From the NCBI GenBank assembly GCA_026770585.1, contig MU646802.1:203516-223520 (forward strand): a stretch of DNA of 20,005 bases, given 5' to 3'. The notes below the pieces were generated by a model. It searched no databases, was not told where the DNA came from, and was given only the letters and a program-made list of their open reading frames with translations. This document shows positions 1 through 9,295 of the stretch, in pieces. The stretch comes from Baffinella frigidus (lineage: Eukaryota > Cryptophyceae > Cryptomonadales > Baffinellaceae). Position 1 is the stretch's first letter. Every line of letters starts with the position of its first letter. Made by a program: the position numbers and the translations under genes.

Positions 1-1194
1 GAGGTACTCGGTGGAGAACTGGAGGATGGACATGCACGAGGCGTCGGTGTTCACAACCTGCCGCACGGGGAACGGGCATCGTTACCACACCTATCCAGGA
101 CGGGGGAAAGGCGTCGTTACCACACCCACCCGGGATACAGAACAGTGGATACAGGACAGTGACTGTTTGCAGGCACCGGGCGTGTGCGTTGACACCTCGC
201 GCGAATGCTTCACAACGCACGGAATCCGGTGAAGATGCGGCGTGGGCGTGCGTGCAGTGGCGCATGCATATTGCGTATGCTCCGGTCCCTCGAATGATCG
301 TTGGGTGCGGCCCGATCCCTCCAGTGTAAAGCAACGCACCGCGAGACCCCTCCCCATGCAAGTCCGAAGAATCGCGCGGCCGCAAACAGGAAAGATCCGA
401 GGGAGGAGGGAGGAGGGAGGGGTGCGGGCGGGCGGGCACCTGGTTGGCCACGTTGCGGTGCACGAGCACCTCTCCGGGGTCGAGGCCGATGATCTCGTTG
501 GCCGGGATGCGCGCGTCGGAGCACCCGATCTGCTCCGAGGGCGTCAAGTCAGCTCCGGCTCCGGCAGGAAAGTCCCAGGGGGAGCAGGATCAGCGGGGGC
601 GGGGGCCGGGGCGTACCCAGAGGAACTGGGGTTTCTGCGAGCTGGCCATGCGCTTGAAGTAGTCGGGATCCTTGGCGAGAGCGTTCTGGCGGAACCTGGA
701 TCCGGGTTTTAACGTCAATGGGGGACCGGAGAGAGATTGTCGGTGCTTCCGAGACGCTGCGGAGGCGGCACGAGGCGGCACGAGGCAGTGGGTGTGGTCG
801 GACGGTGGGGCGGCGGTGGATACAGGAGGAGCGGGCGGGGTGTGGGGGTGGTCATCGGAGCATCGGAGTAACCCCGAGGAACCCCTATTTGGGTCCCAAG
901 CACGTTTCGGCATCGCGCAACAGGGGCGAGGGGAATGTACCGGATGTTGCCGTCGCGAAGGTGGTCGAGGTCTTTGTTCTCGATCATGCGGGAGAACTTG
1001 CCGACGAGTGACTTGGGGTCAACCTCGGAGTCGGCCTTGAGAGCGAGGGCGCCAGTTCGGGGAGCGCCGGTGGAGCGCGAGGCGGCGAGCGCGTTGCCGC
1101 GGACCGGCATCGGGAGGCCGCCCGAGGGCGCGAAGGCGCTGGCGGACGCGAGGACGCAGGCACCGGCGGCGGCGATTCTCATCATGGAAGGCAT
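1..1194 (-). CDS. Plastid-targeted beta-carbonic anhydrase, 5' four exons (partial)
   Basis: Beta-carbonic anhydrase interconverts CO2 and bicarbonate, here probably in a complex plastid. Exons on the minus strand are 1194-941, 695-617, 529-440 and 57-1, cut by the window edge. Introns are GT-AG of 245, 87 and 382 nt in phases 2, 0 and 0, and all joins keep frame over 160 residues. Residues 4-23 form a signal peptide ending ASAFAP, the Phe-containing junction of secondary red plastids, followed by a basic Ser/Ala-rich transit region to about residue 55. The mature part shows [18 protein letters not shown] (residues 94-111), then [21 protein letters not shown]114 is the expected first zinc ligand and D116/R118 the catalytic dyad. 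[14 protein letters not shown] follows in exon 4. The His-x2-Cys ligand pair lies outside the window. ATG 1194 is the first in frame; ATGs at 1185 and 1182 are alternatives that keep the signal peptide. Family assignment is firm, compartment is inferred. Confidence 0.93.
58..439 (-). other. Intron 3 of the beta-carbonic anhydrase gene
   Basis: The intron begins GTGCCC at 439 and ends GCGGCAG at 58. It holds a small local duplication around 76-145, where a segment with GTTACCACACC occurs twice about 37 bp apart. No other gene is visible. The acceptor is CAG|GTT, so exon 4 itself starts with a donor-like GTT. Confidence 0.8.
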
Positions 1195-1580
1195 CGCAGA
1201 AGGACAAACTCGGATCCGAGGTTTCGATGACTTTCTTTTCTCGGACCTGCTTCGGAACTCGGTCCGAAGGGTATTGAACACACTCGTTTGAGTGTATTTA
1301 TCGAAACTGGTCAAACGAAAGACTTTAGACGTGATGGGGTCGATCAAAAGTTGCCGTACGAGGCTCGTAACCCCGTACGAGCCTCGTATCCCCCACAAGG
1401 TTGGGCAGGAAAAATCTGGTGCAGAACCCAGACGTTTTCCTAACCTCGCCTCAATTCTTGCACCGTGCATTCTCACTTTCGAATAAAGTCAATAAGTGTC
1501 AAAAAATAAGGTTAGGCGACCATAGGTAAGATCCCCTTGAGGCGACTTCCGATTATCAGTAATCAGTAATCAATCGCCCA
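1195..1580. promoter_or_regulatory. Upstream region of the beta-carbonic anhydrase gene, with hairpin-forming repeats
   Basis: This is the probable promoter and 5' leader of the minus-strand beta-carbonic anhydrase gene. It holds two arms of 13 bp, TACGAGGCTCGTA (1357-1369) and TACGAGCCTCGTA (1376-1388), each nearly self-palindromic. It also holds a hairpin ACACTC-GTTT-GAGTGT near 1282-1297, flanked by the inverted octamers GTTTCGAT (about 1219) and ATCGAAAC (about 1300). Around 1549-1573 lies a short run with two CAGTAATCA copies that matches the end of the foldback element at 3711-3885. I see no convincing TATA box. Confidence 0.4.
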
Positions 1581-1582
1581 CA

Positions 1583-1912
1583 CAATCCCTCCACAAATTG
1601 GAATCGTGCTCCCTCTTGGAATCCCTCTCACCTTGTGGGGTATCCGTGGCTGGAGCTTTTATACTTCAACCATGGGATACCATGAGCCTCATAAAGGCTG
1701 ACTTGGGCTCGGTGTGTGTGCGAGCGTGTTCCCAGTTGGGGACTCCTCAAAGACCCCAAGAGAGTCACCCTTTATCCCCTCTTCACGAGCCTCTGCACTG
1801 GAGAGCTAAACGCGATCCGAAAGCAAAAATGCTTTTTCTGCAGTCCTTTCTACGGAAGGGCGTGGCGTTGGGCTAGGTTGGGAGAAATTAAAACCTAGAG
1901 GACCTAAAGCAT
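1583..1912 (+). repeat. Family D dispersed repeat, copy 1
   Basis: This is one of about eight direct copies of a repeat of 300-350 bp. Shared landmarks in order are a CCATGGGATACCATGAGCC palindromic stretch, a GT-rich CGGTGTGTG segment, CCCCTCTTCACGAGCCTCTG, a hairpin AAAGCAAAAATGCTTT, TTTCTACGGAAGGGCG and a terminal CCTAAAGGACCTAAAGGA. This copy is nearly full length. I cannot assign it to a transposon class: no long terminal repeats, TIRs or reverse transcriptase are visible. Confidence 0.75.
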
Positions 1913-2067
1913 GGCCGATCTTCTCAGAGTCGTGCCCGGACTATCCTTCGTTCGCGATACCGGGCTCTTCGCTCCGATAGATGACGACGGGGTGCGGGAG
2001 AAGGGGGGGGCGGCATCGTGGGCTCGACGAGGGGGGGCGGGGACGGCGCACTTGACGGCCTAGCACG
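1913..2067. other. Unique spacer with G-rich runs
   Basis: This GC-rich spacer carries several runs of seven or more G, at about 2002-2040. No gene, repeat copy or RNA was recognised. Confidence 0.4.
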
Positions 2068-2188
2068 TACAGGGGTACCTCGATTACAAGAAAACGTCAC
2101 CCCCCTAGGACGACCATAGGGCCCTAGGCATAGGCCTACTGTAGGGTCCTACGGGGAGGCGTTTTCTTGTAATCGAGGTACCCCTGTA
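2068..2188. mobile_element. Family B palindromic MITE, copy B1 (divergent subfamily)
   Basis: The element is palindromic. Its ends read TACAGGGGTACCTCG and CGAGGTACCCCTGTA, and the inner part contains GGGCCCTAGGCATAGGCC. It is flanked by TA on both sides. Its subterminal stem reads GATTACAAGAAAA, where the downstream cluster has GCTCATAAGAAAC, so it is a distinct subfamily. No transposase is present; it is a non-autonomous element. Confidence 0.85.
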
Positions 2189-2514
2189 GAGGAGACTGGG
2201 TCCCGGCCTGGCGCTGCTCCCAGTACCCGAGTTCACCCCTGGGGGGTGTGCGCCTATTAGGAACTTTCTGTTAGAAGGCGTGCGCCTATCAGGAACATTC
2301 TTCATTTGACTAGGGGGGGGAACGTGGAGGGCCTGAACAGGTAATTTACCTGACAGGTCGGAAGCGCGATCCCTCATCGGGAGCGGCCCCTTGATGCAGA
2401 TAAGGCGGTCGCTACCTGTCTTCTCCAGCTCGTGAGAAGGCAGTGGATAAAGTGGCGAACCCGACCGAGTCTGTTGAAGGCACGGGCTGACACCGACAAT
2501 CCTGTTCAAATAAA
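2189..2514. other. Unique intergenic stretch
   Basis: It holds a short direct duplication, GTGCGCCTAT-AGGAAC, at about 2247-2262 and 2280-2295, and a C-rich centre. The open frames here lack family features and codon periodicity that I can see, so I call no gene. Confidence 0.4.
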
Positions 2515-2840
2515 ACGAACTATGGGTTCGGTGTGTGGGCGAGCGCGGTCCTATGGATCAGCTCAAGCACCCCAAGAGAACCACCCACTATCCCCTCTTC
2601 ACGAGCCTCTGCACTGGAGAGATCAATGCGATCCGAAAGCAAAAGTGCTTTCTCTGCAGATCCTGTCTACGGAAGGGCGTGTCATTGGGCCATGTTGGGA
2701 GAAATTAAGACCTAAAGGACCTAAAGGACCATCACTGTCTGGGGTATCCCCCCCACACAATTCTCTCTCGATGTCCTCAACTCACACCCCCACACAATCC
2801 TCTCACTTAAATTAAAACCTAAAGGACCTAAAGGAAACCG
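2515..2840 (+). repeat. Family D dispersed repeat, copy 2 plus a fragment
   Basis: The main copy runs 2515-2735 and lacks the 5' part. It keeps the CCCCTCTTCACGAGCC, hairpin and CCTAAAGGACC landmarks. A second short fragment (2736-2840) rejoins CACACAATCC-type 5' sequence to the 3' terminus, so internal deletion or recombination between copies has occurred. Confidence 0.7.
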
Positions 2841-2844
2841 TGTT

Positions 2845-3115
2845 TTCATTCTGGGGTATCCGTGGTTGGAGCTCTCATACTTCAATCATGGGATACCATG
2901 AGCCTCATAAAGGCTGACTTGTGGTTCGGTGTGTGTGCGAGCCTGTACCTTTTTGGTCTAACTCAAACAACCCTTTATCCCCTCTTCACGAGCCTCTGCA
3001 CTGGAGAGCTAAACGCGATCCGAAAGCAAAAATGCTTTCTCTGCAGTCCTTTCTACGGAAGGGCGTGTCGTTGGCATATGTTGGGCGAAATTAAAACCTC
3101 AAGGACCTAAAGGAT
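2845..3115 (+). repeat. Family D dispersed repeat, copy 3
   Basis: It starts at the GGGGTATCCGTGG landmark and ends AAGGACCTAAAGGAT. It carries a deletion in the middle: the CACCCCAAGAGAACC part present in other copies is missing. Confidence 0.7.
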
Positions 3116-3315
3116 GTGTGCGCGAGCCTGTGCCTCATTGGCCTAACTCAACCACCCCAAGAAAACCACCCACTATCCCCTCTTCATGAGCCTCTGCACT
3201 GGTGAGCTCAACGCGATCCGAAAGCAAAAATGCTTTCTCTGCAGATCTTTTCTACGGAAAGGCGTGTCGTTGGGCCATGTTGGGAGCATTTAAAACCTAA
3301 AGGACCTAAAGGACT
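3116..3315 (+). repeat. Family D dispersed repeat, copy 4 (5'-truncated)
   Basis: It begins at the GTGTGCGCGAGCCTGT part, directly abutting copy 3. It includes the AAAGCAAAAATGCTTT hairpin and ends in CCTAAAGGACCTAAAGGAC. Confidence 0.7.
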
Positions 3316-3399
3316 AAAGAACCTGGAGAAGGAAGCACGACCTTAATAACGCAAAAATGTACATAATAAGTTCCGGTGTCCGCCTATTTGGAGCTCGAA

Positions 3400-3522
3400 C
3401 AACCTAAAGGACCTAGGTGTGACGATCTGAAAGCAAAAATGCTCTCTCTGCAGTCCTTTCTACGGAAAGGCGTGTCGGTGGGCTATATTGGGAGCATTTG
3501 AAACCTAAAGGACCTGAAGGAT
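3400..3522 (+). repeat. Family D dispersed repeat, copy 5 (short fragment)
   Basis: Only the 3' half from ACGATCTGAAAGC onward is present, ending CCTAAAGGACCTGAAGGA. It follows a unique segment at 3316-3399 that shares TTCCGGTGTCCGCCTA with 3530-3545. Confidence 0.65.
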
Positions 3523-3544
3523 GAACAAGTTCCGGTGTCCGCCT

Positions 3545-3990
3545 ACGAGGCTCGTACTTCAATCATGGGACATCATGAGCCTCATGAAGGCTGACTTGGG
3601 TTCGGTGCGTGTGAGAGTGCGATCCTGTTTTGGAATAGTTCAAACACCCCAAGAGAACCAACCCTTCATCCCCTCTTCACGAGTCTCTGCACTGGAGAGC
3701 TAAACGCGATCTGATTACTGATTACTGAATCTATTAAAGAGGGTTCGCCATTATTGCCTAACCCGTGCCATTAAAGCATCCCTCGGAGACAGACTGAGCG
3801 GGGTATAAAATGGACCGATCATAGTCTGGCAATGGCACGGGTTAGGCAATAACGGCGAACCCTCTTTAATAAATTCAGTAATCAGAAAGCAAAAATGCTT
3901 TCTCTGCAGTACTTTCTACGGAAGGGCGTGTCGTTGGCATATGTTGGGCGAAATTAAAACCTTAAGGACCTAAAGGGCCTATGTTGGGAG
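3545..3990 (+). repeat. Family D dispersed repeat, copy 6, split by a foldback insertion
   Basis: The left part is 3545-3710 and the right part 3886-3990. Joined, they match the uninterrupted copies across CGCGATCCGAAAGC, so the 175 bp foldback element at 3711-3885 inserted into an existing family D copy. Confidence 0.75.
3711..3885. mobile_element. Family C foldback element (MITE-like)
   Basis: The two arms of roughly 50 bp are inverted copies: GATTACTGAATCTATTAAAG leads in, and CTTTAATAAATTCAGTAATC leads out. The stem continues through AGGGTTCGCC, TTGCCTAACCCG and GTGCCATT. The loop of about 65 bp contains TATAAAA. It interrupts a family D copy. A clean target duplication cannot be read because the CGATC(C/T)GAAAGC target itself varies. 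A related solo end lies at about 1549-1573. Confidence 0.8.
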
Positions 3991-4480
3991 CTCGAAGAAC
4001 CTAAAGGACCTAAAGGACCCACCCGATGCTTCACGCTGGGATTGTCCTTGAATCTGAACAACCACATTTTTCTCCTCTCGTCTTTGGTGTCTGGCTGATC
4101 CGCGTGATCCAGGGCTCATAACCGAGAGCGCAGGCGGCTCGCGGCTCTGGGAACGGTGTCCGCGGGCGGCTAGCTGGCAGCTAGGTGCGCAGTGCAGGGC
4201 GCGCCAGGCAGGCCGGGGCCTCCAGGGCTCACAACACCGTGCCTCACATGGAATCTAGATGGAAGTTCATCGGTTTATTAACGGCCCAAATGGTTCTCAA
4301 GGTTGAGGGAAATCTGGGTCGAAGTTTCCAGCAACAGTTGCTGTAAAGCGACTTCGGCGGTGACTAAAGGTCCTACAGGAGAAGAAGACGTAGAGGCGCA
4401 CGCTGCAGACACGGGGCGCTTGCTTGATTGAAGTAGGTACTTAGAGGAAGGGGGGCGTGGCGTGACTTGCGCTGTCAGAT
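3991..4480. other. Unique GC-rich spacer
   Basis: A short CCTAAAGGACC stub closes the previous repeat at about 4018. After it comes a unique stretch, very GC-rich between about 4100 and 4240, with several GGCTC/GAGCC words that could pair. No open reading frame with recognisable features and no known RNA structure was found. Confidence 0.35.
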
Positions 4481-4484
4481 CTCA

Positions 4485-4858
4485 CCTCACTCCCCCACAC
4501 AATCCCTCTCACCTTTGGAATCTTGTTCCCTTTGACATCTGGGGTGTCTGTGGTTGTAGCTCTCATGTCTCAACCATGGGAGACCATGAGCCTCATACAG
4601 GCTGACTTGGGTTCTGGTGTGTGCGCGGGCGCGGTCCTATGGATTAACTCAAACACCACATGAGAACCACCTTTTATTCCCTCTTCACGAGCCTCTGCAC
4701 TGGAGAGCTAAACGCGATCCGAAAGCAAAAATGCTTTTTCTGCAGATCCTTTCTACGGAAGGTCGTGTTGGTGGGCAATGTTGGGCGAAATTAAAAACAA
4801 AAGGAACTCGTTGGGCCATGTTGGGAGGATTTAAAACCCAAAGGACCTAAAGGGCTCT
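4485..4858 (+). repeat. Family D dispersed repeat, copy 7
   Basis: This is a nearly full-length copy, with CACACAATCCC near the start and CCTAAAGGGC at the end. It repeats its own terminus once (TTAAAAACAAAAGGAACTCG then TTAAAACCCAAAGGACC). It immediately precedes the telomere-like array. Confidence 0.7.
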
Positions 4859-4959
4859 CTATTGAGGGACCGGAAATCCAGGCAACTCTTTCGAGTGAAC
4901 CTACTCTGGCGCCCTCGTAGCTTTGCATCCTTGGGTGCCCTCAGAGCCTAGATACCCAC

Positions 4960-6475
4960 AAAACCTAAACCATAAACCCTAAACTATAAACCCTGAACCC
5001 CAAACACTAAACCATGAACAATAACCTTAAACCCTGAACCCGGAACCCTCAACCCAAACCCCAAAGCCTAAAGCCTAAAAATAAAACTCTAAACCGTAAA
5101 CCCTAAACCCTAACACCGAAAGCCGAAAGCCGAAAGCCGAAAGCCTAAACCCTAAAACCAAAGCCCTAAACCCTATCCACTCACCCCTAAACCCTGTCCC
5201 TTAAGTGGTGAGGGGGTCTTCAAGGACCCCCCACAGGTCCTAGGCAGGTCCTAGGGCTCTAAGGTAGGGCGAATACGCCTACTCACCATTTAAGGGATAC
5301 ATTGTATGTGTAAACTCTTGCCTAACCCCTAACAGGTTGGGTTTAGGAAATGTGGAAATCCAACCCTAAACCCCCAAGCCTCAAACCTCAAACCTCAGCC
5401 AGTAACCCTTAACCCTCATTCTTAAACCCCAAACCCTGAACCCTAAACCCTAAACCCTGAACACTAGTCCTTCAACCCTATTTACTAAAATCTTAATCCT
5501 AAACCCTAAACCCTAAATCCTAAACCCTGAACCCTAAACCCTAAACCCTCAACACTAGTCCTTAAACCCTAGCTACTAAACCCTAAACCCTAAACCCTGA
5601 ACCCTAAACCCTAAACCCTAAACCCTAAACCCTAAACTCTCAAACCCAAACCTAAACCCCCAACCCTCAAACCTCAAACCTCAGCCCGTAACTGTTAACC
5701 CTCATTCTCAAACCCTAAAACCTGAACCCTAAACCCTAAACCCTCAACAATAGTCCTTAAACCCTAGTTACTAGATCCTTAACCCTAAACCCTAAACCCC
5801 AAACCCTAAACCCTAAACCCTAAACCCTAAACCCTAAACCCTAAACTCCCAACCGTCAAAACTCAAACCTCAGCCCGTAACCCTTAACCCTCATTCTTAA
5901 ACCCCAAACCCTGAACCCTAAACCCCAAACCCTCAACAATAGTCCTGACACCTTAGTTACTAAAATCTTAACCCTAAACCCTAAACCCTAAACCCTAAAC
6001 CCTAAACCCTGAACCCTAAACTCTCAACCCTAAAACCGAAACCCCTCGACCCTAATCCCTAAACCCTAAACCTTGAATCCTCAACCCAAACACTCAACCC
6101 TCAACCCTCAATAGTTTAGTGTTGAGTCAACCCTAAACCCTAAACCCTGAACCCTGAACCCTCAGGTCTGAACCCTAAACCTTAAACCCAAACCCTAAAC
6201 CCCAAACCCTAAACCCCTAACGCCTAACGCCTAACGGGTTGGGTTGAGGAGTTGTGGGAATCCAACTTTGAACCCTTAACCATCAACCATCAACTCTCAA
6301 CCCTAGACCCTGAAATCCAAACCCCTCAACCTTTAACCCTAAACCCTCAACCTTAAATCCTCAACCCAAACCCTCAACCCTCAACCTTCACCCCTCAACC
6401 CTCAACCCTAAATCTCATACCCTCAATCTCAAACCCTAAACCCTCAACGCCTAACCCCTAACCCTTCACGGGTTG
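4960..6475 (+). repeat. Interstitial telomere-like array (CCCTAAA)n, degenerate
   Basis: About 1.5 kb of CCCTAAA heptamers with variants (CCCTGAA, CCCTCAA, CCGAAAG). Larger blocks recur: a segment holding CTCAAACCTCAGCC, a CTCATTCT run and an ACTAGTCC or ATAGTCC run appears at about 5390, 5680 and 5870, giving a higher-order period of roughly 190-290 bp. A family A MITE interrupts it at 5197-5297. On both sides are genic or dispersed-repeat sequences, so this is not the chromosome end in this assembly. Short open frames inside it are repeat translation, not genes. Confidence 0.9.
5197..5297. mobile_element. Family A palindromic MITE, copy A1
   Basis: Ends are TCCCTTAAGTGGTGAG and CTCACCATTTAAGGGA; inside are GGTCCTAGGCAGGTCCTAGG and GGTAGGGCG. 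TA follows the right end and TG precedes the left end. The second copy, at 19628-19729, is in the opposite orientation. It sits inside the CCCTAAA array. It is non-autonomous, with no coding capacity. Confidence 0.85.
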
Positions 6476-6606
6476 GAGCACGAGCCTCTGCACTGGAGAC
6501 CTAAACGCGATCCGAAAGCAAGAAATGCTTTCTCTGCAGTCCTTTCTACGGAAAGGCGTGTCGTTGGGCCATGTTGGGAGAAATTAAAACCCAAAGGACA
6601 TAAAGG
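6476..6606 (+). repeat. Family D dispersed repeat, copy 8 (3' part)
   Basis: It starts at CACGAGCCTCTGCACTGGAG directly after the telomere-like array and ends ACCCAAAGGACATAAAGGA. The hairpin reads AAAGCAAGAAATGCTTT. Confidence 0.7.
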
Positions 6607-7047
6607 AACGCCAGCTCGCTTCCTACGACTTCTAGCGTCTAATGCGCCTCGATGGCAGAAGCGCTCCTCGCTTCCCGAGACCACACCGATCTTCGTTTGC
6701 CTCGCTTCCGAGGACCATACAGATCTCCGTTGAGAAGCGCGCTGCACGGGGCTCCTTCACGCTCCGAGGCCGAGCAGAGGGACGCACTCTTGGGAGCTGG
6801 GACGGGATGGTTCCTTGTCGCCATGTTGGTTGGAGGTGGGGCGGTGTGTTGTGGGTTTGAGAAGGGATCCGGGCTGTGCCATTGTGGTCAAACGCCACAC
6901 CCAAGGCGACGTTGTGTTGTAAAATGGATCCACCGCCGGTCACGTGACCAAAACATCTAAACATCCCTCGACCGCGAGACCGAGTAAGAAGGAAGTGATC
7001 AGCACACCCAGGCCCCCACAGCACAGCCCTCCCCCCTCCTCAGTACG
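6607..7047. promoter_or_regulatory. Upstream region of the THF1 gene
   Basis: Probable promoter and 5' leader of the plus-strand THF1 gene. Two GAGACCACACCGATCTTCG / GAGGACCATACAGATCTCCG segments (about 6679 and 6710) form an imperfect local duplication. The last 30 bases before the ATG are C-rich (CCCTCCCCCCTCCTC), as expected of a pyrimidine-rich leader. No clear TATA box was seen. Confidence 0.35.
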
Positions 7048-8171
7048 ATGACGTTCGCAAAGACTGCCCTCGCGGCGGTGGCGGGCGCGGCGCTCATGGC
7101 GCACGCCGACGCGTTCGCCCCCGCGTCTGCCGCCGGACTCCAGCTGCGCTCCGGCGCCAGCGCCTCCATCTCCTCCCGGCCCACGGCTGCGCCCCGTGCT
7201 GCCAGGTGTGACCCGACGCGCATTCCGTGGGATTCAGGCACAGGGCAGCGGGAGCGCAGGAGGATGCTGTCAGCGCGTGGCCCGCGTTGAGCCTCTTTGT
7301 CCTTGTGCAGACGATGACGTGTGGGATCCCGGTGGAGCCTGCCCCCTGACACCTGCTCGCGGTGGCTGCACCCTGCAATCGATTGCTGACCTGATGATTC
7401 TTCTGTTGCAGCCGCAGCGTGGTCGCGGGCGCGGTGATGGGGGACCTTGCCGAGAAATACGGGCACCTGCGAGGCGCCGAGGTTGAGACGTGCGGCTCCG
7501 CGGTGCAGCGCTTCTACCAGCTCTTCGGGAAGCCCGTGCCGTTTGTGTTCCGCTCGGCGACCAACGAGATCCTGTACATGTCGCACCTCGACACGGTGAG
7601 CGCGCAGTGGCGCAAGGACCTGATCTGGACGTTCGGGGTCTACTCGACCTTCGACCTCTTCTTCCAGGCGCTCGACGAGAAGGTGCGCGCGAGCCTCTTC
7701 TCCGCGCTCATGGGCGCGCTCAAGCAGGACCCGGATGCCGTCAAGAGCGATGCCGCGTCGGTGCTCGAGTGGGCGACGGGCAAGACCGAGGCCGACGTGG
7801 TCAACGCCATCAACGGCGGTGACGACTCGGAAGTGGGCAAGGCGCTGGCCAACGCCAAGAACGACAAGGCCTTCTTCTACACGCGCAACTTCGGCGCGGG
7901 GCTGATCAAGCTGATGCAGGTGGTGGGCGTCGAGCCCAACGCCGAGAACTCGAAGCGGTGGGCGGGTGTGTTCGGCTTCCGCTCCAACGTGTCGGCCGTC
8001 ACGGATATCTCCTCCGCCAAGTTTGAGACCGACGTGGGCACGTTCCTCTCGAGTGTCGAGAAGATGCAGGAGGTGATGCAGCTGTACGCGGACGTCGAGG
8101 CGCGCGAGAAGAAGAAGGTGGCTGAGCGCCTCGCTGAGCAGGCTGCCCTCGCTGCCGAGGCCATCAACTAA
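7048..8171 (+). CDS. THF1: THF1/Psb29 plastid protein, two exons
   Basis: THF1 (thylakoid formation 1, cyanobacterial Psb29) supports photosystem II biogenesis and repair, and thylakoid FtsH function. Exon 1 is 7048-7205; a 206-nt GT-AG intron follows; exon 2 is 7412-8171 with stop TAA at 8169. The protein is 305 residues. Residues 5-24 form a signal peptide ending in DAFAP, followed by a Ser/Ala/Arg-rich transit region. Family features in exon 2 are FGKPVPFVFRS, the FGVYSTFDLFFQAL segment, LFSALMGALKQDPDAVKSDA then LEWA, FFYTRNFGAGLIKLMQ, and a C-terminal Lys/Glu coiled coil (VEAREKKKVAERLAEQ). This order matches plant THF1, including the KKK run near the end. An alternative acceptor 6 nt downstream (exon at 7418) would delete two residues and stays in frame. 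ATG 7048 is the only start that gives the leader. Confidence 0.93.
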
Positions 8172-8184
8172 TCGCCGCGGCGAT

Positions 8185-8275
8185 CTACTAGGAGAGAGAC
8201 AGAGAGAGAGAGACAGACAGAGAGGGATAGAGAGAGAGAGAGCGCGCGTGAGACAGAGAGAGAGAGAGCGCCCTC
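8185..8275 (+). repeat. (GA)n microsatellite in the THF1 3' region
   Basis: GAGAGAGA/GACAGACA repeats lie about 15-105 bp after the THF1 stop codon and probably within its 3' UTR. A similar GA-rich block lies at 12562-12725 in TraB intron 6. Confidence 0.85.
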
Positions 8276-8484
8276 GCCAGGGGACACCCACTACGTGTAT
8301 CATATGATACCGCCATCGTATCACGGGGTCAAGCATTGTTTTATGTGTGCGGCGGTTGGAATACAGTTTCGTAGGACGTGCGCGAGAGTCTCTGCTCGGA
8401 ACGTGGGCATCCCTGACATCACCCCTTGCGAAAGCCTTGGCGAACAGAGCGTGTGTTGGCACGCGGCATGCCGGGACCCCCTTG
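8276..8484. other. Spacer between THF1 and the MITE cluster
   Basis: Unique sequence with a small palindrome (GTATCATATGATAC at 8297-8310). No gene was recognised. Confidence 0.35.
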
Positions 8485-8727
8485 TACAGTGGTACCTCCC
8501 TCATAAGAAAGCGCCCCCCCCTGGGACCCTACAGGGGTACCTTGCTGATGAGAAACTGCCCCCCCCCCCTAGAACCACCATAGGGCCCTATGCGTAGGCC
8601 TACTGCAGGGTCCTAGCGGGAGGCGGTTTCTTATGAGCGAGGCATCCCTGTAGAGTAGGCCCACGTCTAAGGCCCTGCGGTGGTCCCTACGGTGTGGGCG
8701 TTTTCTCATGAGCGAGATACTCTTGTA
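8485..8727. mobile_element. Family B MITE, copy B2 (outer, split by a nested copy)
   Basis: The left part (8485-8529) begins TACAGTGGTACCTCCCTCAT and the right part (8653-8727) ends TCATGAGCGAGATACTCTTGTA. They are opposite ends of one older element, interrupted by the copy at 8532-8650. Many mismatches between the arms mark it as older than its insert. Confidence 0.8.
8532..8650. mobile_element. Family B MITE, copy B3, nested in B2
   Basis: Ends CAGGGGTACC and ATCCCTG, with inner GGGCCCTATGCGTAGGCC. It is flanked by TA at 8530-8531 and 8651-8652. Removing it joins GGGACCCTA to GAGTAGGCC, which matches the intact interior GGGACCCTACAGTAGGCC of other copies. This gives direct evidence of a TA target duplication. 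Confidence 0.88.
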
Positions 8728-8841
8728 CATGTTGCTACTGCGGGATTGGACGGTCGGTCACTTGCGGTAAATTTAGCTCAAGCCAGAGGCACCCTTTTCA
8801 TGGGAAGAGAGGTCTCTGCACACTACGGGTGTACATGTAGG

Positions 8842-8967
8842 TACAGGGGAACCTCGCTCATAAGAAACGACACCCCCCCCTCGTAGGACCACCGTACGGC
8901 CCCAGGCATGGTCCCTACTGTAGGGTCCTAGGGGGAGGCGGTTTCTTATGAGCGAGGTACCTGTGTA
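8842..8967. mobile_element. Family B MITE, copy B4
   Basis: Reads TACAGGGGAACCTCGCTCAT at the left and GAGCGAGGTACCTGTGTA at the right, with TA at both edges. The interior CTACTGTAGGGTCC is intact. Confidence 0.85.
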
Positions 8968-9183
8968 CTTTGTGTTGGACAGCGAGGGCCAGCGCATCGA
9001 TGAAGAACGCAGAAAGGCGAAGGCTCGTTCGGTACAAAGTTTGTGCGCACACCCTGTGGGGGTATCTACGTCAACACCCTTCGGGGGTCTGCACGTGAAC
9101 ACACTTGACAGTGCTGCATCAGCGGAGCACGGCTGACCCCCAGCCTGTGACACCTCCGAGGGGTCGTGAGTAACAACGGCCTC

Positions 9184-9295
9184 TACAGGGGTACCTCGCT
9201 CATAAGAAACTTCCCCCCCCATAGGGCCACCACAGGGCCCCAGGCATAGTCCCTACTGTTGGGTCCTAGGGAGGTGCGGTTTCTTATGAGCGAGG
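9184..9295. mobile_element. Family B MITE, copy B5 (right end lost)
   Basis: The left end TACAGGGGTACCTCGCTCAT is intact. The right arm stops at TATGAGCGAGG, without the outer TACCCCTGTA. Confidence 0.8.

Noticed and set aside
6999-8504. 501-codon minus-strand open frame over the THF1 gene
   Set aside because: It is antisense to the clearly recognised THF1 exons and exists because GC-rich codons keep the opposite frame open. Its product is Leu/Arg/His-rich low complexity and includes translation of the GA microsatellite.
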